Part shown: positions 1 through 10,559 of the stretch, in pieces
How positions within the stretch are numbered: position 1 is the first letter of the stretch
Layout of the letters: every line of letters starts with the position of its first letter
Source: Hevea brasiliensis
Lineage: Eukaryota > Streptophyta > Magnoliopsida > Malpighiales > Euphorbiaceae
DNA: 64,000 nucleotides
Assembly (NCBI RefSeq): GCF_030052815.1
Contig: NC_079496.1
Span: 11,361,100 to 11,425,099 of the forward strand
Direction: 5' to 3'
The notes under the pieces: model-generated
What the model was told of the DNA's origin: nothing
The model's database searches: none
What the model saw: only the letters and a program-made list of their open reading frames with translations
Program-made: the position numbers and the translations under genes

Positions 1-119
1 TATTAATTTAATTAAATTAAATTAAAACTTAAAAGTAAACTAAATTAAAATTTTCCGATAAATGTGAGATGTAATTAACTTGAAGCTAATTTTTAATATT
101 AATTTATTATTATTTTTTA
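1..119. other. AT-rich flank of the pararetrovirus
   Basis: Almost pure A/T sequence with no coding signal. Caulimovirid-like coding potential begins only after about position 120, so the 5' integration or truncation point is placed near here. The exact boundary is not visible. Confidence 0.4.
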
Positions 120-129
120 TCAGTGCAGT

Positions 130-1075
130 AAAAATTGATGAGAAAATCCCTCCTGTCTCCATTTTGGAATTAGTTGTGGTGGGATTTCTAATGTCACGGC
201 TAGGGTGTCACTTCTTGACACTAGGTTTTTACAATATAAATATGCAGTGATTGAAACATGTCTTACCACTTTATATGCTGGGAGTATGGTATTGACGTTC
301 TTTCCAAATTATAATCTCTTTCTAAGAGATCCACGTCTTAGCACTGCTCTGAAAGTCCAGATTCAACTTACAGGCGCAACACAAGTAATATCATCTATGA
401 TGGCTACTTTACATCATCATATCATCTACAGGCTGCAAGATCATGCGGTAGACCTATCACAGCTATCCATTTCCATTGATGCTTTGCTCGTATTGGCTAA
501 TACTGAAACTACTCTAACTATAGTTCAGATACCTAGGCAACTACCTAAAAGTGAGCTTGAGCAGCTCATTCCAAAGGATTGGTTAACAATTATGAAATGC
601 TTCATTCAACTTCTCAACCGATCCAGATTACAGAATCTTCTTTCAGAAGAAATGCTGATGGTACTGTACAGACTATCTTCCAGCCACCTTGGCACTCCAT
701 AGGATCCTTGCCTGTGTTTCAGACCATGATGATTCAGCCTTTAGAAAAAGAGCAGGAAGATTATCCCATCGGAGCAGTAACTCCAGATAACCATTATGTC
801 TATCCCCAAAAGATAGATGGTCACTATCCCTGGGATCTCCCAGGATCTGGAATGTGTGATTAAGATTGTGATTGTTGCGATAATTACTAGGAAAATGAAT
901 ACAATCATTCTTTGTCTGATAAGAACTAGAGGAAGCTTACTAAGAAAACTAAGAAGGCTTCTTGCAAGCCACAACAAGTTCTCAGAAGAGATTATCCAGA
1001 TAACAGTCCATGGATTGACATCCATGAAGAAACCAATCAGAAGAAACCTCTTCCCATTTATGAACTTGCTTTAAA
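130..1075 (+). pseudogene. Caulimovirid movement protein, 5'-truncated and frameshifted
   Basis: The frame through 205-702 encodes a 30K-superfamily-like movement protein core, recognisable by the stretch GISNVTARVSLLDTRFLQYK followed by a hydrophobic segment and a DPxLSTALKVQ region. The open frame continues upstream of 205 without a Met, so the N-terminal part is missing rather than starting here. Near 600 the frame shifts: the continuing protein is read from 579-863 and contains HYPWDLPGSGMCD, followed by a Cys/Asp-rich patch. In caulimovirids this protein forms tubules at plasmodesmata for cell-to-cell spread. It cannot be made intact from this copy. The module is likely; its exact ends are approximate. 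Confidence 0.7.
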
Positions 1076-2070
1076 GATCATCAGGAAGGAAGAAAAGAGC
1101 AGACCTCGGAGACAACCTTCTACTCCTCTCGCACTACCCTTGGTGCAACCTTGTATAATGTTCTCTTCTACCTCTTATGAAGCAGACTTTCCCCCACTAG
1201 CTCAACAGATAGACCAGCAAACCAAAATCTCTACTAGACCTTTCATTCATTCAACTAAGGTTAACACTGAAGGTTAGATAACCCCGATCACTCAAGCTGA
1301 AGAAGTTCTGAATTGGCAGACAAAGAATGCAGCTATCTAGAATAAGACGTTGCAATGAATTGACTCTAAGATTGATTAGGTCCTTACAAGGACTCAGCAT
1401 ATTGATCAGAAGGTCGATTCTTTCACTGCATTTGCTCAGAACATGTATAGAGATTTACAAGGGAAGATCACACAGCTTGACAAGGATTTAAAATCCTTGA
1501 TCCAACAACGGAGATTTGGCATGGAGTTCAACCAGAAGGAAGCTAAAATTAGAAGGCTAAAGAAACAGTTAGCCTAGGTTGAAGCATACCTGCACAAACT
1601 AACAAAAGCCCCTATTTCTTATAACCCATTCTCCACACAAATGTCCCATAGTCCTTTCCTTCCCACTCCTGAACCTGCTTACTCCCCTTTTGGCCCTTTT
1701 AACTATTCATATGAACTAACTCCAACCACTTACAACCCATCTCCCTTATTTAGACCAACTCCTACACCTACCAGATATGAATCAAGAAGCCCATCTTCTT
1801 CGGAAGAATCTCATCCTCTAAAAAGAAAGATTGACTCCTCCTCAGCACATGATATCAGTACCTTCTGACCCAGAATATGACTCTTCATAAGAGTTATCCA
1901 GTGATGATAGTGAGAATAGACAAATGGACGTTACGACATTGCTCATGGCTGATCCACCACCAGCCTCATCCCAAACAAATTCTTTGCCAGCCACAGATTC
2001 TACCAGTGATACTATGGGCCCCACTACTGGACCTCCTCAAGCCCAAGTCCGCATGTAGAAATTCCTGAGG
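1076..2070 (+). pseudogene. Caulimovirid linker: coiled-coil and Pro/Ser-rich region
   Basis: The region between the movement and coat protein modules stays partly open across more than one frame. It begins with a basic/Ser-rich part containing YEADFPPL, then a helical Gln/Lys-rich stretch (about 1300-1580) with heptad-like spacing, then a Pro/Tyr/Ser-rich segment (1641-1868). Stops include several TAG codons at about 1340-1580. Coiled-coil segments in this position occur in caulimovirid polyproteins or virion-associated proteins, so a structural role is plausible, but I recognise no specific domain. Confidence 0.5.
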
Positions 2071-2081
2071 ATGATCCAATA

Positions 2082-3040
2082 TTGGATTTTAACTTCCAAG
2101 GAGCCCAACAACAATCCAGGCCCAGCTCGGGCCCATGGTTCACATTAGATGATGTTCCTCCATCAAAGTGGAGAGATAGCCTTGCAGAATTCAAGGCGTG
2201 GCTTGATGTTCAAATGCTTCGAAGTGGTGCTGATTCTCATGCTGTTCTTAGAGAATTTATATCTCGAATAGTTGGTACATTACAAGACTGGTTTGCCTCC
2301 ATTGGAGAATATCATAAAGCCCAATTTGGTCATCTAAATACTGTACAAGTTGTCAACGCTATTTTTGCTGAATTCCTTGGAGATGCTTCATTATACAGCA
2401 AACAGTTGAGACAGGAATATTTTGACATGAGATGTTATTCTTTGAAGAGGATAGATATCGAGAGACATTATCAGCACATAGCTCAGCGTTACTACCTGTT
2501 GAATGGTTATAATGATATTAACCTCTGGCATACATACATTGCCTCCCTCCCAGAGGCTCTCCAACCAGAACTCCATAGGAGCATTACTGCTGCCAGAAGA
2601 GCAATGAATGCCATCACCATCGGAGAAATCCATCAGATGACTTTGGCCTGCTTAGACAAGATGTGTGAACAGTAGAAGTTATTCAAAGATATTATTGATA
2701 ATAGTAAGGCCTTGAAAAATGTTTACCAGAAGTCTCACCTTGCCATCAAATAATTACCAGAAGTTATTATTTTTGCAAGGAAAAGAATTATGAGTGCAGA
2801 CCTAAGAAGAAGGGACACTACAAGAAGTATTCTAGTTCTTCAGGATCGAAACCCCTTTTCAAACAGCGAAAAGGGAAGAAGCCAGTCAGATATTTTCGAA
2901 AAAGAAGAACGGGCACAAAGAAATCTGATCGATGCTACATTTGTGGCAATCGGGGCCACTATGCAAAGAATTGCCCCAAGAATCCTAACAAGGCTGTTAA
3001 ACTCCTACAACACATGCAGCAAGCTTGTCACATTTCCTTA
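2082..3040 (+). pseudogene. Caulimovirid coat protein with CCHC zinc knuckle
   Basis: The 2082-2675 frame encodes an alpha-helical capsid-like segment rich in Trp, Tyr and Leu (containing WRDSLAEFKAWLDVQ and WHTYIASLPEALQPEL), similar in style to caulimovirid and Gypsy capsid folds. A TAG stop at 2673 and a frame change near 2765 follow. The next frame gives a Lys/Arg-rich stretch and a canonical zinc knuckle, CYICGNRGHYAKNC (CX2CX4HX4C), at 2933-2974. The knuckle leads directly into the protease frame. Function in the parent virus: encapsidation and RNA binding. All four metal ligands of the knuckle remain. Confidence 0.75.
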
Positions 3041-5060
3041 GAGAATGATGATATCGAGTCTTTGTTCTCAACACAAAAAGAACCAGATGAAGAAACTGTT
3101 TTCGCCCTTAGAGCAGATACTGATTTCTACCAAGACTATTCTCTGTCTTCGAAAGATTCAGAATCTGAAATTGAAGCCCATTATCCTTCTTACCTAGCCC
3201 AACATATCCAATCTTCTCATCTAGCTTACAACCCAGACACTATTCCAATCCCACTAATGCCACTTCACATCCTCCTTAGCAAGTATGATCGGCCCATCAA
3301 TATAATTGGTTTTCTTGATACTGGAGCCCATCAAAGCATGATGAACCCAGCCATTTTACCTTTAGAATATTGGGTCCCTCATACAGAATATTTTAAGGCA
3401 GCAGATGAAAATATCTTCAAGACCAGCCTCATTACCAAACAACCCATTGTGATACAATTCTTTCCCAACTGTGTTCTTTGGACCAAGGTCATCGGGTCAG
3501 ACCTTCCTAATGAAGACTTGCTAATTGGTTTTGATTTATACTAGCAAGCAAAACATTTGAAGATCCTTCCAACAGGATAAAAATACAAAAGGAGTTTCCA
3601 ATCATTCACCTCTATCCCAAGGTTGTACTCTTTGACTGATGTCTTAGTTGAATTTTAAGAACACAAGGAATTTCTCCTAAGATGCTGTGCTGACTCTCAT
3701 GCACAATTCCATCATCACCACCCTTTGTGCAAAAATCTAGAGTTTTATGTCAATCTCCCATTCAAGCTCAATGAAGATATAAATCCAACCAGAGCATCAC
3801 ACCTGGGGATGAATCCAACAGACTTAGCTTTGGCCCAAGAAGAGTGCAAGCAGCTCCTCCAACAGGGTCTCATAGAACCCACATCCTCTCAATGGGCTTG
3901 CCAGGCTTTTTATGTGGAAAAAAGATCTAAAAGACTAAGGGGGAAAAACAGACTTGTCACTGACTATAAACCTCTCAACCATTTTCTTCAGGATGATAAG
4001 TTCCCTTTACCAAAACCTGAAGCCTTGTTCACCCAACTCCATAAGGCCCGTATCTTCTCAAAAGTCGATCTCAAAGCTGGATTTTGGCAACTAGGCATCA
4101 ATCCCTCGGATAGGCCCAAAACAGCTTTCTATATCCCTACAGCCCAATACCAGTGGACTGTTCTCCCATTTGGTCTCAAGACAGCCCCATCTGTCTTCCA
4201 AAAGGCCATGACAAAGATATTCGAGCCCATACTCCACAGTGCTCTTATCTATATAGATGACATCCTCCTATTCTCAAAAGATGTCACAGCCCGTAAAGAA
4301 CTCTTATCCACTTTCCAGACTTTAGTTGATTCTCATGGGATCATGCTATTTGAGAAGAAAAGTTCCTTGGCCCAGACTGATATTGACTTCCTTGGAATGA
4401 AGTTCAAAGACGTGAAATACCAACCGGGACCTCACATTGCAGAAGAACTGTTAAAGTTCCCTGACAGGGACTTATCAGTAAAACAGATACAATAGTTCCT
4501 TGGTATTATCAACTATATCAGAAAATTTACTCCACATGTTGCCACTCACACCAGCCAGCTGTCAAAGATGCTTAAAAAGACTGCACCACCTTGGAAGAAG
4601 GAACAAACAGAAGCAGTCAAAGCACTAAAGGAAGTGGCCTTAAATCCGCCACCTCTAAAGATTCCTAGCATGGGATACCGGACCCTTCAGACTGATGCTA
4701 GTGACACTCACTGGGGTGCTGTCCTTATCGAAGAAATCCAAGGAGAAAAGCACATTTGCGAACATGCTAGTGGAGAATTTCCAAAGCCACAGAAGCACTA
4801 CCATTCAGTGTACAAAGAGATATTGGCTGTCAAAAATGGGATAAAGAGATTTGAATTCCACCTCATTGTCCACCACTTTACTATGGTTATGGATAGCTCA
4901 TCCTTTCCGAAGATCCTAGACTTCAAGAATAAGTCTCTCCCTGAGCCACAGCTTCTGAGGTTAAAGGACTAGTTCGCTAAGTATAAATTCACAGTCCAAC
5001 ACATTACAGGAAAGCATAACTTGATCCCAGACCTACTGTCCAAACCCAAGGAACTTCATC
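3014..5060 (+). pseudogene. Caulimovirid protease-RT-RNase H polyprotein region
   Basis: One reading frame runs from 3014 to beyond 5060, broken only by single stops (3542-3544, several at 3580-3660, 4493-4495, 4970-4972). Domains in order: aspartic protease with FLDTGAHQSMM near 3310; reverse transcriptase with FSKVDLKAGFWQL, the LPFGLKTAPSVFQ helix and the catalytic YIDDILLFS box near 4250; RNase H with LQTDASDTHWGAVL near 4687, and the closing TGKHNLIPDLLSKP near 5010. No integrase follows, as expected for Caulimoviridae. In the parent virus this protein matures the polyprotein and reverse transcribes the pregenomic RNA. Catalytic motifs persist but the stops prevent a full-length product. 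Confidence 0.9.
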
Positions 5061-5983
5061 TCATAAAGTCTCATTTTACTTTACCCCTGATCTTTATGGC
5101 ATCTTCATCTTCCCCACATACTCCTAGTTTCCTTGTTCCCACTCCGGACAGTTTTCCACTTGGCTATTCTCCTAATCAGCCCATCCCAAGAATAGCTCAG
5201 TTTGCAAATGACCACCTGTTCCATTATCTGAGCGCTAGGAATACCTTAAGGGGACTGCTTCCCTCCACATCTATCTTTATTCCTGACAACCCCTTCCTCA
5301 CATGTTTTAGTATCCATCCTGACAGATACCTCATCCTTGAGGAACTATCGCTCCTATGGTGCATGGTTACTCTCTATTCTACAGGAATAGAGTTTCCGCT
5401 CACAAGCTTGTATCAGTACACTCTAGACAGGACAAATAGGACTCTCCTGTTCAGATTCCTATAATGGTTCAAGCCCATCTTAGCATGGCAATACAGCCTC
5501 AAACGTCTCATAGACACCCATGGGATTGAGGACAGGCCCATTAGAACTCAGCCCAACATCAGAACCATGTTTATCATGCATAGGCCTTTTTTCAGAAGGC
5601 CTGATGGACTTCTCTGGACCCAAAACACTGAGTATGAATGGAGGACCTACGAAGGGTCTGTTACTGAAAAGGACACTATGGGACCACTAAGGAGACAACT
5701 GGCAGAGCATCTCTGCGAAATCAATGGCTACCAATCTCTGATCCTTCCTCATGTGAACTATATGTCTCTAGGTCCCATCCGGTCTCTCACTGATGAACCC
5801 ATAGATTGGTCTCATCCAATCTGGCAAGATTCTCAGGATCCAATGGACATCGAGGCAAGAGAAGCCATTAAGAGTGCTGACCCACCATTACCTGTGCACC
5901 GACAGTGGCCAAAGGACTTTTTGGGAGTTGACTCAGATGATTCTGACTATGACACATTTAATCTGTCAACAACGCTATGATGA
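5061..5983 (+). pseudogene. Caulimovirid 3' coding unit of unknown function
   Basis: Coding potential continues beyond RNase H: the 5021-5464 frame holds a segment with FANDHLFHYLSARNTLRG and hydrophobic strands, a TAA stop follows, and the 5567-5980 frame encodes FRRPDGLLWTQNTEYEWRTY and an acidic end (DSDDSDYD). The two parts look like one protein split by a stop and a frame change near 5465-5560. I do not recognise the family. By position it could correspond to the translational transactivator/inclusion body protein of some caulimovirids or to a genus-specific extension; neither is shown by a motif. Confidence 0.5.
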
Positions 5984-6107
5984 AAGTTAAAGTCTGTCGA
6001 TTAATCATGTAATAAGTGTGCTTTATTTTACTTTATTCATTTATCTGCTTTAGAGTGTCGGTAACCAGTATCTAACCGGTTGCCTGTAATCCCAGAGCCT
6101 CCAAGCC

Positions 6108-6117
6108 TATATAAGGA
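6108..6117 (+). promoter_or_regulatory. TATA box of pararetroviral pregenomic-type promoter
   Basis: TATATAAGGA lies about 125 bp after the last viral stop codon. It is followed by a CT-rich stretch and then a leader-like segment, the usual arrangement of 35S-like caulimovirid promoters. The GC-richer sequence at 6055-6105 would be its proximal enhancer region. Activity is not demonstrable from sequence. Confidence 0.55.
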
Positions 6118-6380
6118 GTTGCTCTCTTCAGTTGTAATCAGACTTAAGTTTTCTCTAAAATACTATTGTGAGTTTTCTCCTATAGCTTTCTAAACTCTCT
6201 CTCATTCTCCTGAAAACCTTAGAACGAGTATTATACTTTTATGATCAGAGATACGTATACTCTACACTTGCCTTAATAGAGGATCCTGTGTATCAGAAAT
6301 ATCTTTGTTATGATATTAGGTGCGACGATCCCATTATCATATGTATAATGTATCTATGAAGAGGAAAGAGGCATAGCATT

Positions 6381-9290
6381 AGTACATTATGTATATGATA
6401 AGGACTCCCAACTTATCTTGGTATTTTTTAAAATATTTTTTCTTCATAATAACAGCATGCAAAACAAATAATTCAGAATATTCTTTATATGCGGACCTAA
6501 TAATAGTTGAACGTGGACCTATTGCCTTAAATATGAATAATACTACTCTCATAATTATTAAAAATTATAAATTAGTAATAAATTATTATTATTTTTATGT
6601 TATAAAACTTAAAAAAACATAAAAATTAATATTTAAATTCTAATGTCTTATACCATATAGTAAGTAAAACAAATAATTAATCACACATTCTTCAGTCATT
6701 ATAATTTATTTGGTTAATTGAATTTTAACTCCAATTTAAATTTAAAATCTCTAAATTAAAAAAAAATAATATTATTGACATAAAATCAATTCATATAAGA
6801 AAAAATCCAAAATTATTATTCACCTGAATTTTAGCTTTCCAATTTATTTGAAATAAAATCTATATATATATATATATAAAGCTTAAATTAAAAAAGATTT
6901 CGTAAGTATCACTTAATTTAATAAAAAGGTTTAAAAAATTACCTTCTGATATAATTTTTTATATAAAAATGTAACTTATTATATTAACATTAATTTTTAT
7001 TTAAATATTTTTAAATTTCAAATATTAAAATCTTATCTCACACAAACAGTAATTATTTTAAATTTTTTTACTACACCTTTTAAAAATTTTCAATTTTACA
7101 ATTTTAAACATTATAAAAATTTTGTTATTTTCTAATTAAATTTTTTATTATATTAAAAAAATAATGAATTATTTTTAAATAATTATTCACTAAAAAATTA
7201 TTTATAAAATTCAACATTTATTTTTAAAAAATTTATATTTAAAATCTAAAAACTTTAATAACCATATATATATATATATATAAAAGCTGAACCTTAAAAA
7301 AAAACTTGAATGTGCCACAAAATTTAATAAAAAGGCTTTAGAAATTCTCTCGTGCATAGCTTTTTTTTCTTTAATTTTATATTTTTTAAATAAAAATAAA
7401 CTTATCATATTAACCAATTTTTTATTTAAATATTTTCAAATTTTAACTACTAATATCTTATCTAATAAAAAATACGCTATCTAAAATTTCTTTTACTATA
7501 TCTTTCCAAAAATTTTAAAATTATGCTTCAGTCATTATAAAATTTTGTTGATCATATTTTACATCTCCAAAAACAACATTTTTTTTAATTAAAATTTTCG
7601 TTTAGACTAGAAAAATGATGAATATTTTTTTTTATAAAATTATATTAATATATGTTTAAACAATTGTTTACCAGAATTTTTTTTTATAAAATTTAAATAT
7701 TTATTTTTAAAAATATTTTTCATATTTGAAATATAAAAATTTTAATAACAATATTTTAAAAATCTACACATGATATATATGTGTTTTTTTTTCTCTATTT
7801 TGTTTATCCTTTTATTGTTATATTTCAAAATAATCTATGAGCTAACTTATTTAAAAATTTAAAAATTAAATATTATACATTTTTAAAAGTTTTCAAATAA
7901 AAAATTATATTGTTTATTATTAAAAAATTATATATTAACACTTAATATAAATTTATAATTAATTTAAATTTTATTATTAATAAAATTTTACAAAATAAAT
8001 ATAAAATATAAAATATAAAAATATATATTAAATTTTATTATTAAAACCAGTTTATTTTGTAATGAGGTGTTAAAAAAAAAAGCCACTTTGTTATTATTGA
8101 GATATATAAATTATAAATACAACAGAAAGCCCGATTCTCACTATAATCAAAATATTAACTAAATTTATTTATTTTTAATTAAGTCATTTATCTATTAATC
8201 TCTCTTCAACAAAGATTTATTTTCCTCTAATTATTGTTATTATTGACTAGTAAACCCCACATATCTCTCCACTAGAATAGGTCACCACCTTCATCTTCAT
8301 TCTTATGCTTCCTTTCTTGCCCTCCTCACCATTCTTATTCACAAAATTAACTCTATTTCCATTTTCCCACATTTCATTTTCATTTTTTTTACTAGCCCAC
8401 ATTTCATTTTCTCAAAATAAATTAATTTCATATATTAATTATAACCTTTTCACTGAAGACAGTGCCTCAATTTAAGTCCTATATTATAATATATTATTAA
8501 TAATCTAATAATTATATATATATATATGCTAAGTTAATAATTAATTGTTGAAATAGTTATTTTTAATGTGTTTAGTAAAAAACAGATTATAAATATATTT
8601 ATATTAGAATAATTAAAAAGATATTAAATAAATTTTAAATAAAAATATATATTTTTAAATTTTATAAATTAATTTTAATCAACTTACAAAAAATATTCAG
8701 ATTTGGATGAAACAGAATTCCTTTTTTTTTTTTTCTAAGAAGTAAATTTGCATGGATTAATGGTATAGGCTTTTCGCATACACCGAAGGCATACATCCTT
8801 CTTACGGATCTCACCACTAAGATTGGTACACAGTGAGTATCGGTGTCAATCCAACGGTACATAATTAAGGAAGCTTTTAGCTTCCTTAATAAAAGACAAA
8901 ATAAAATACATGTTTCCGCCACTCAGCCTCAGGAGATGCATCTTGCCGACAAGTGTCGTGGTAACTTTAAATTTTAGCACATTGGAATTTCCGAATAAAT
9001 AAATAAATTATTTTTTTTAAATCTTTATTTATTATTATTTTTTAAATTGTAATATAAAAAATTTTTCTGAGGTCATTTCAGTAATTCAAGGGGGTTGAAA
9101 CTGTTATAATAAGTTCTAAAATGAAGGAAAATATATAGCCTTTTTTCTCTGTGGCTTATAAAATCTAGACTAGAAATTATGGAATCTAAGAAATAATAAT
9201 AAAAAAAAAGTCTACTGCTATAGTGAGTAGCAACTATTTTTAATGATTGATTTTTTTTTTTTTAAGTTTTTCCTTTTAATCATATATACT
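6381..9290. other. AT-rich intergenic DNA
   Basis: No gene was found on either strand; open frames here are short and low complexity. It contains two diverged direct copies of an AT-rich repeat (listed separately), TA microsatellites near 6860 and 7265, and a GC-richer patch at about 8750-8960 without a recognisable product. The part from about 9050 onward is probably upstream sequence of the CCCH gene. Confidence 0.6.
6858..7760 (+). repeat. Diverged tandem duplication of an AT-rich repeat (~400 bp unit)
   Basis: The sequence after the TA run at about 6860 (AAGCTTAAATTA, then AATTTAATAAAAAGG, then a run ending in CTTATCT) recurs after the second TA run at about 7265 in the same order. The later parts (CACTAAAAAATTATTTATAAAATT against the 7670-7690 region) also correspond. 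Identity looks moderate, so the duplication is old. A further related copy in inverted orientation lies near 39880-40160. Confidence 0.5.
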
Positions 9291-9298
9291 TTACATAC

Positions 9299-9306
9299 TA
9301 TAAATA
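9299..9306 (+). promoter_or_regulatory. Candidate TATA box of the CCCH gene
   Basis: TATAAATA lies about 200 bp upstream of a strong splice donor (9511) that would end a non-coding first exon. The transcription start is inferred at about 9335. Other AT-rich matches exist nearby, so this is a candidate only. Confidence 0.45.
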
Positions 9307-9334
9307 ACAGTGATTTGTAAACCAAACTGATGCA

Positions 9335-9510
9335 GTTTTTGTGGGTGTGGAGTGTCTTGAAGTATAAAGATCATTTCTGCCAATTTGCTTCTCGAGAACA
9401 ACGGCCTGAGAGAGAGAGATAGGGGAGGAGGAGAAGAGGTTGTAGAGATGTCTTTATTGGTTCATCTGAGACAGCTTTTGCTTCAAAACTGAGATTGAAA
9501 GATTTTGTTG
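9335..9510 (+). other. Inferred non-coding first exon of the CCCH gene
   Basis: Purine- and GA-rich leader-like sequence ends at a good plant donor (GTTG|GTATGT). It is followed by a T-rich intron of about 1.04 kb ending TTTGCAG at 10550, ten bases upstream of the initiator ATG. 5'-UTR introns of this size are common in plant regulatory genes. The 5' end is estimated from the TATA box. Confidence 0.5.
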
Positions 9511-10559
9511 GTATGTTGGATCTCTATTTGTTTATGTTGTTCTTATTGTACAATCATATCATATTAGCTTTGCGTAAAATTTGGTTTTGGTTTCGCTGTG
9601 GAATTTTTCTTGAAATTTTCCCTGTAAAGTTGTTTTCTTCATTTGGATTTCTATACATGAATTAATTCTTTTTTTTTTTTTAATTTCAAATTTCTCCCCT
9701 TTTTCTTCATGTTTTCTCTGCAAACTTTATCTTCATGTGGATTTCTACCCATGATTAATTATTGGGATGTGGAGTTCGAAAACAATTTAAACTTTTGTCA
9801 TTTTAGCTCTATATAAGAGTTCATAGTAAAAAAAGAACTTTTTTTCTTTTCTGAGCAAGAAACATTTTTGGATTGGTACAGAGAGACAGAAATTAATCTT
9901 CCCTACTGCTTTGCTTGTGTTTTTCTGTTCAAATCACCATAACACATTCTTGTTTTTATTACTTTCTCTCCTCTTGCAATATGGAAAGCATATATTGACT
10001 TATTTTCTCTCAACTTCAGAGCGTGTAAATGTTTAATACTGTTTCATATTTCCATATTTGGGTAGAAAAGATTTATTTCTGGTTCTGATGATGTTCTGGT
10101 TAGGATGACTTTAAAAGGGTTTACTTTTATGTTCAGGAGACAAAAATACAGTGCAGAGATTGGGTTAGACTCTGCATGAATCGTTTTTTATTTTATTTTA
10201 TTTTTCCATCTTCCTTTTTAGAGTTATGGAATCCTGGAAGATCTCCTCTCATAAGCCTCGAAACCCTAATTTTTTTCCTCCATTTTGTTTGAGTTATTTT
10301 GTGGGTTTACTAGATCTGCAACTTGTTATGCCGGCTTAGATTCTGTACTTTTTTTACTCTCTCTCTCTCTCTCCTTCTTCTTGGGCTTCGTTTGGTTCTT
10401 GGTTTATCTTATAGTGCCAGATACAATGATTGTGAAGTGGATTTTTCACCCCTCCATTCTCCTGTAGCCTTCTTTTTCTTTTATTTTTTGGGTTGACTTT
10501 TTAATTGGTGTAGAAATTTTATTTTATTTTATTTTTGGTATCATTTGCAGTGATACAAG

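Larger units (their letters stand above)
120..6380 (+). mobile_element. Endogenous pararetrovirus (Caulimoviridae), degenerate
   Basis: About 6.2 kb of plus-strand, GC-richer sequence carries the caulimovirid module order: movement protein, a proline-rich/coiled-coil region, coat protein with CCHC knuckle, aspartic protease, reverse transcriptase, RNase H, then a further 3' coding unit and a TATA promoter with leader. There is no integrase and no LTR pair, which separates it from Gypsy elements whose RT is similar. The frame is interrupted by several stops, mostly TAG, and a few frameshifts, so it is an inert genomic copy. The movement protein lacks its N-terminus, so the copy is 5' truncated or linearised there. 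General resemblance is to petuvirus-like and citrus endogenous pararetrovirus sequences, from memory; genus is not established. The 3' limit (about 6380) is estimated from where AT-rich host-like sequence resumes. Confidence 0.85.

Noticed and set aside
10285..10467. 60-codon frame upstream of the CCCH coding start
   Set aside because: Lies in the T-rich leader intron and includes a CT microsatellite.
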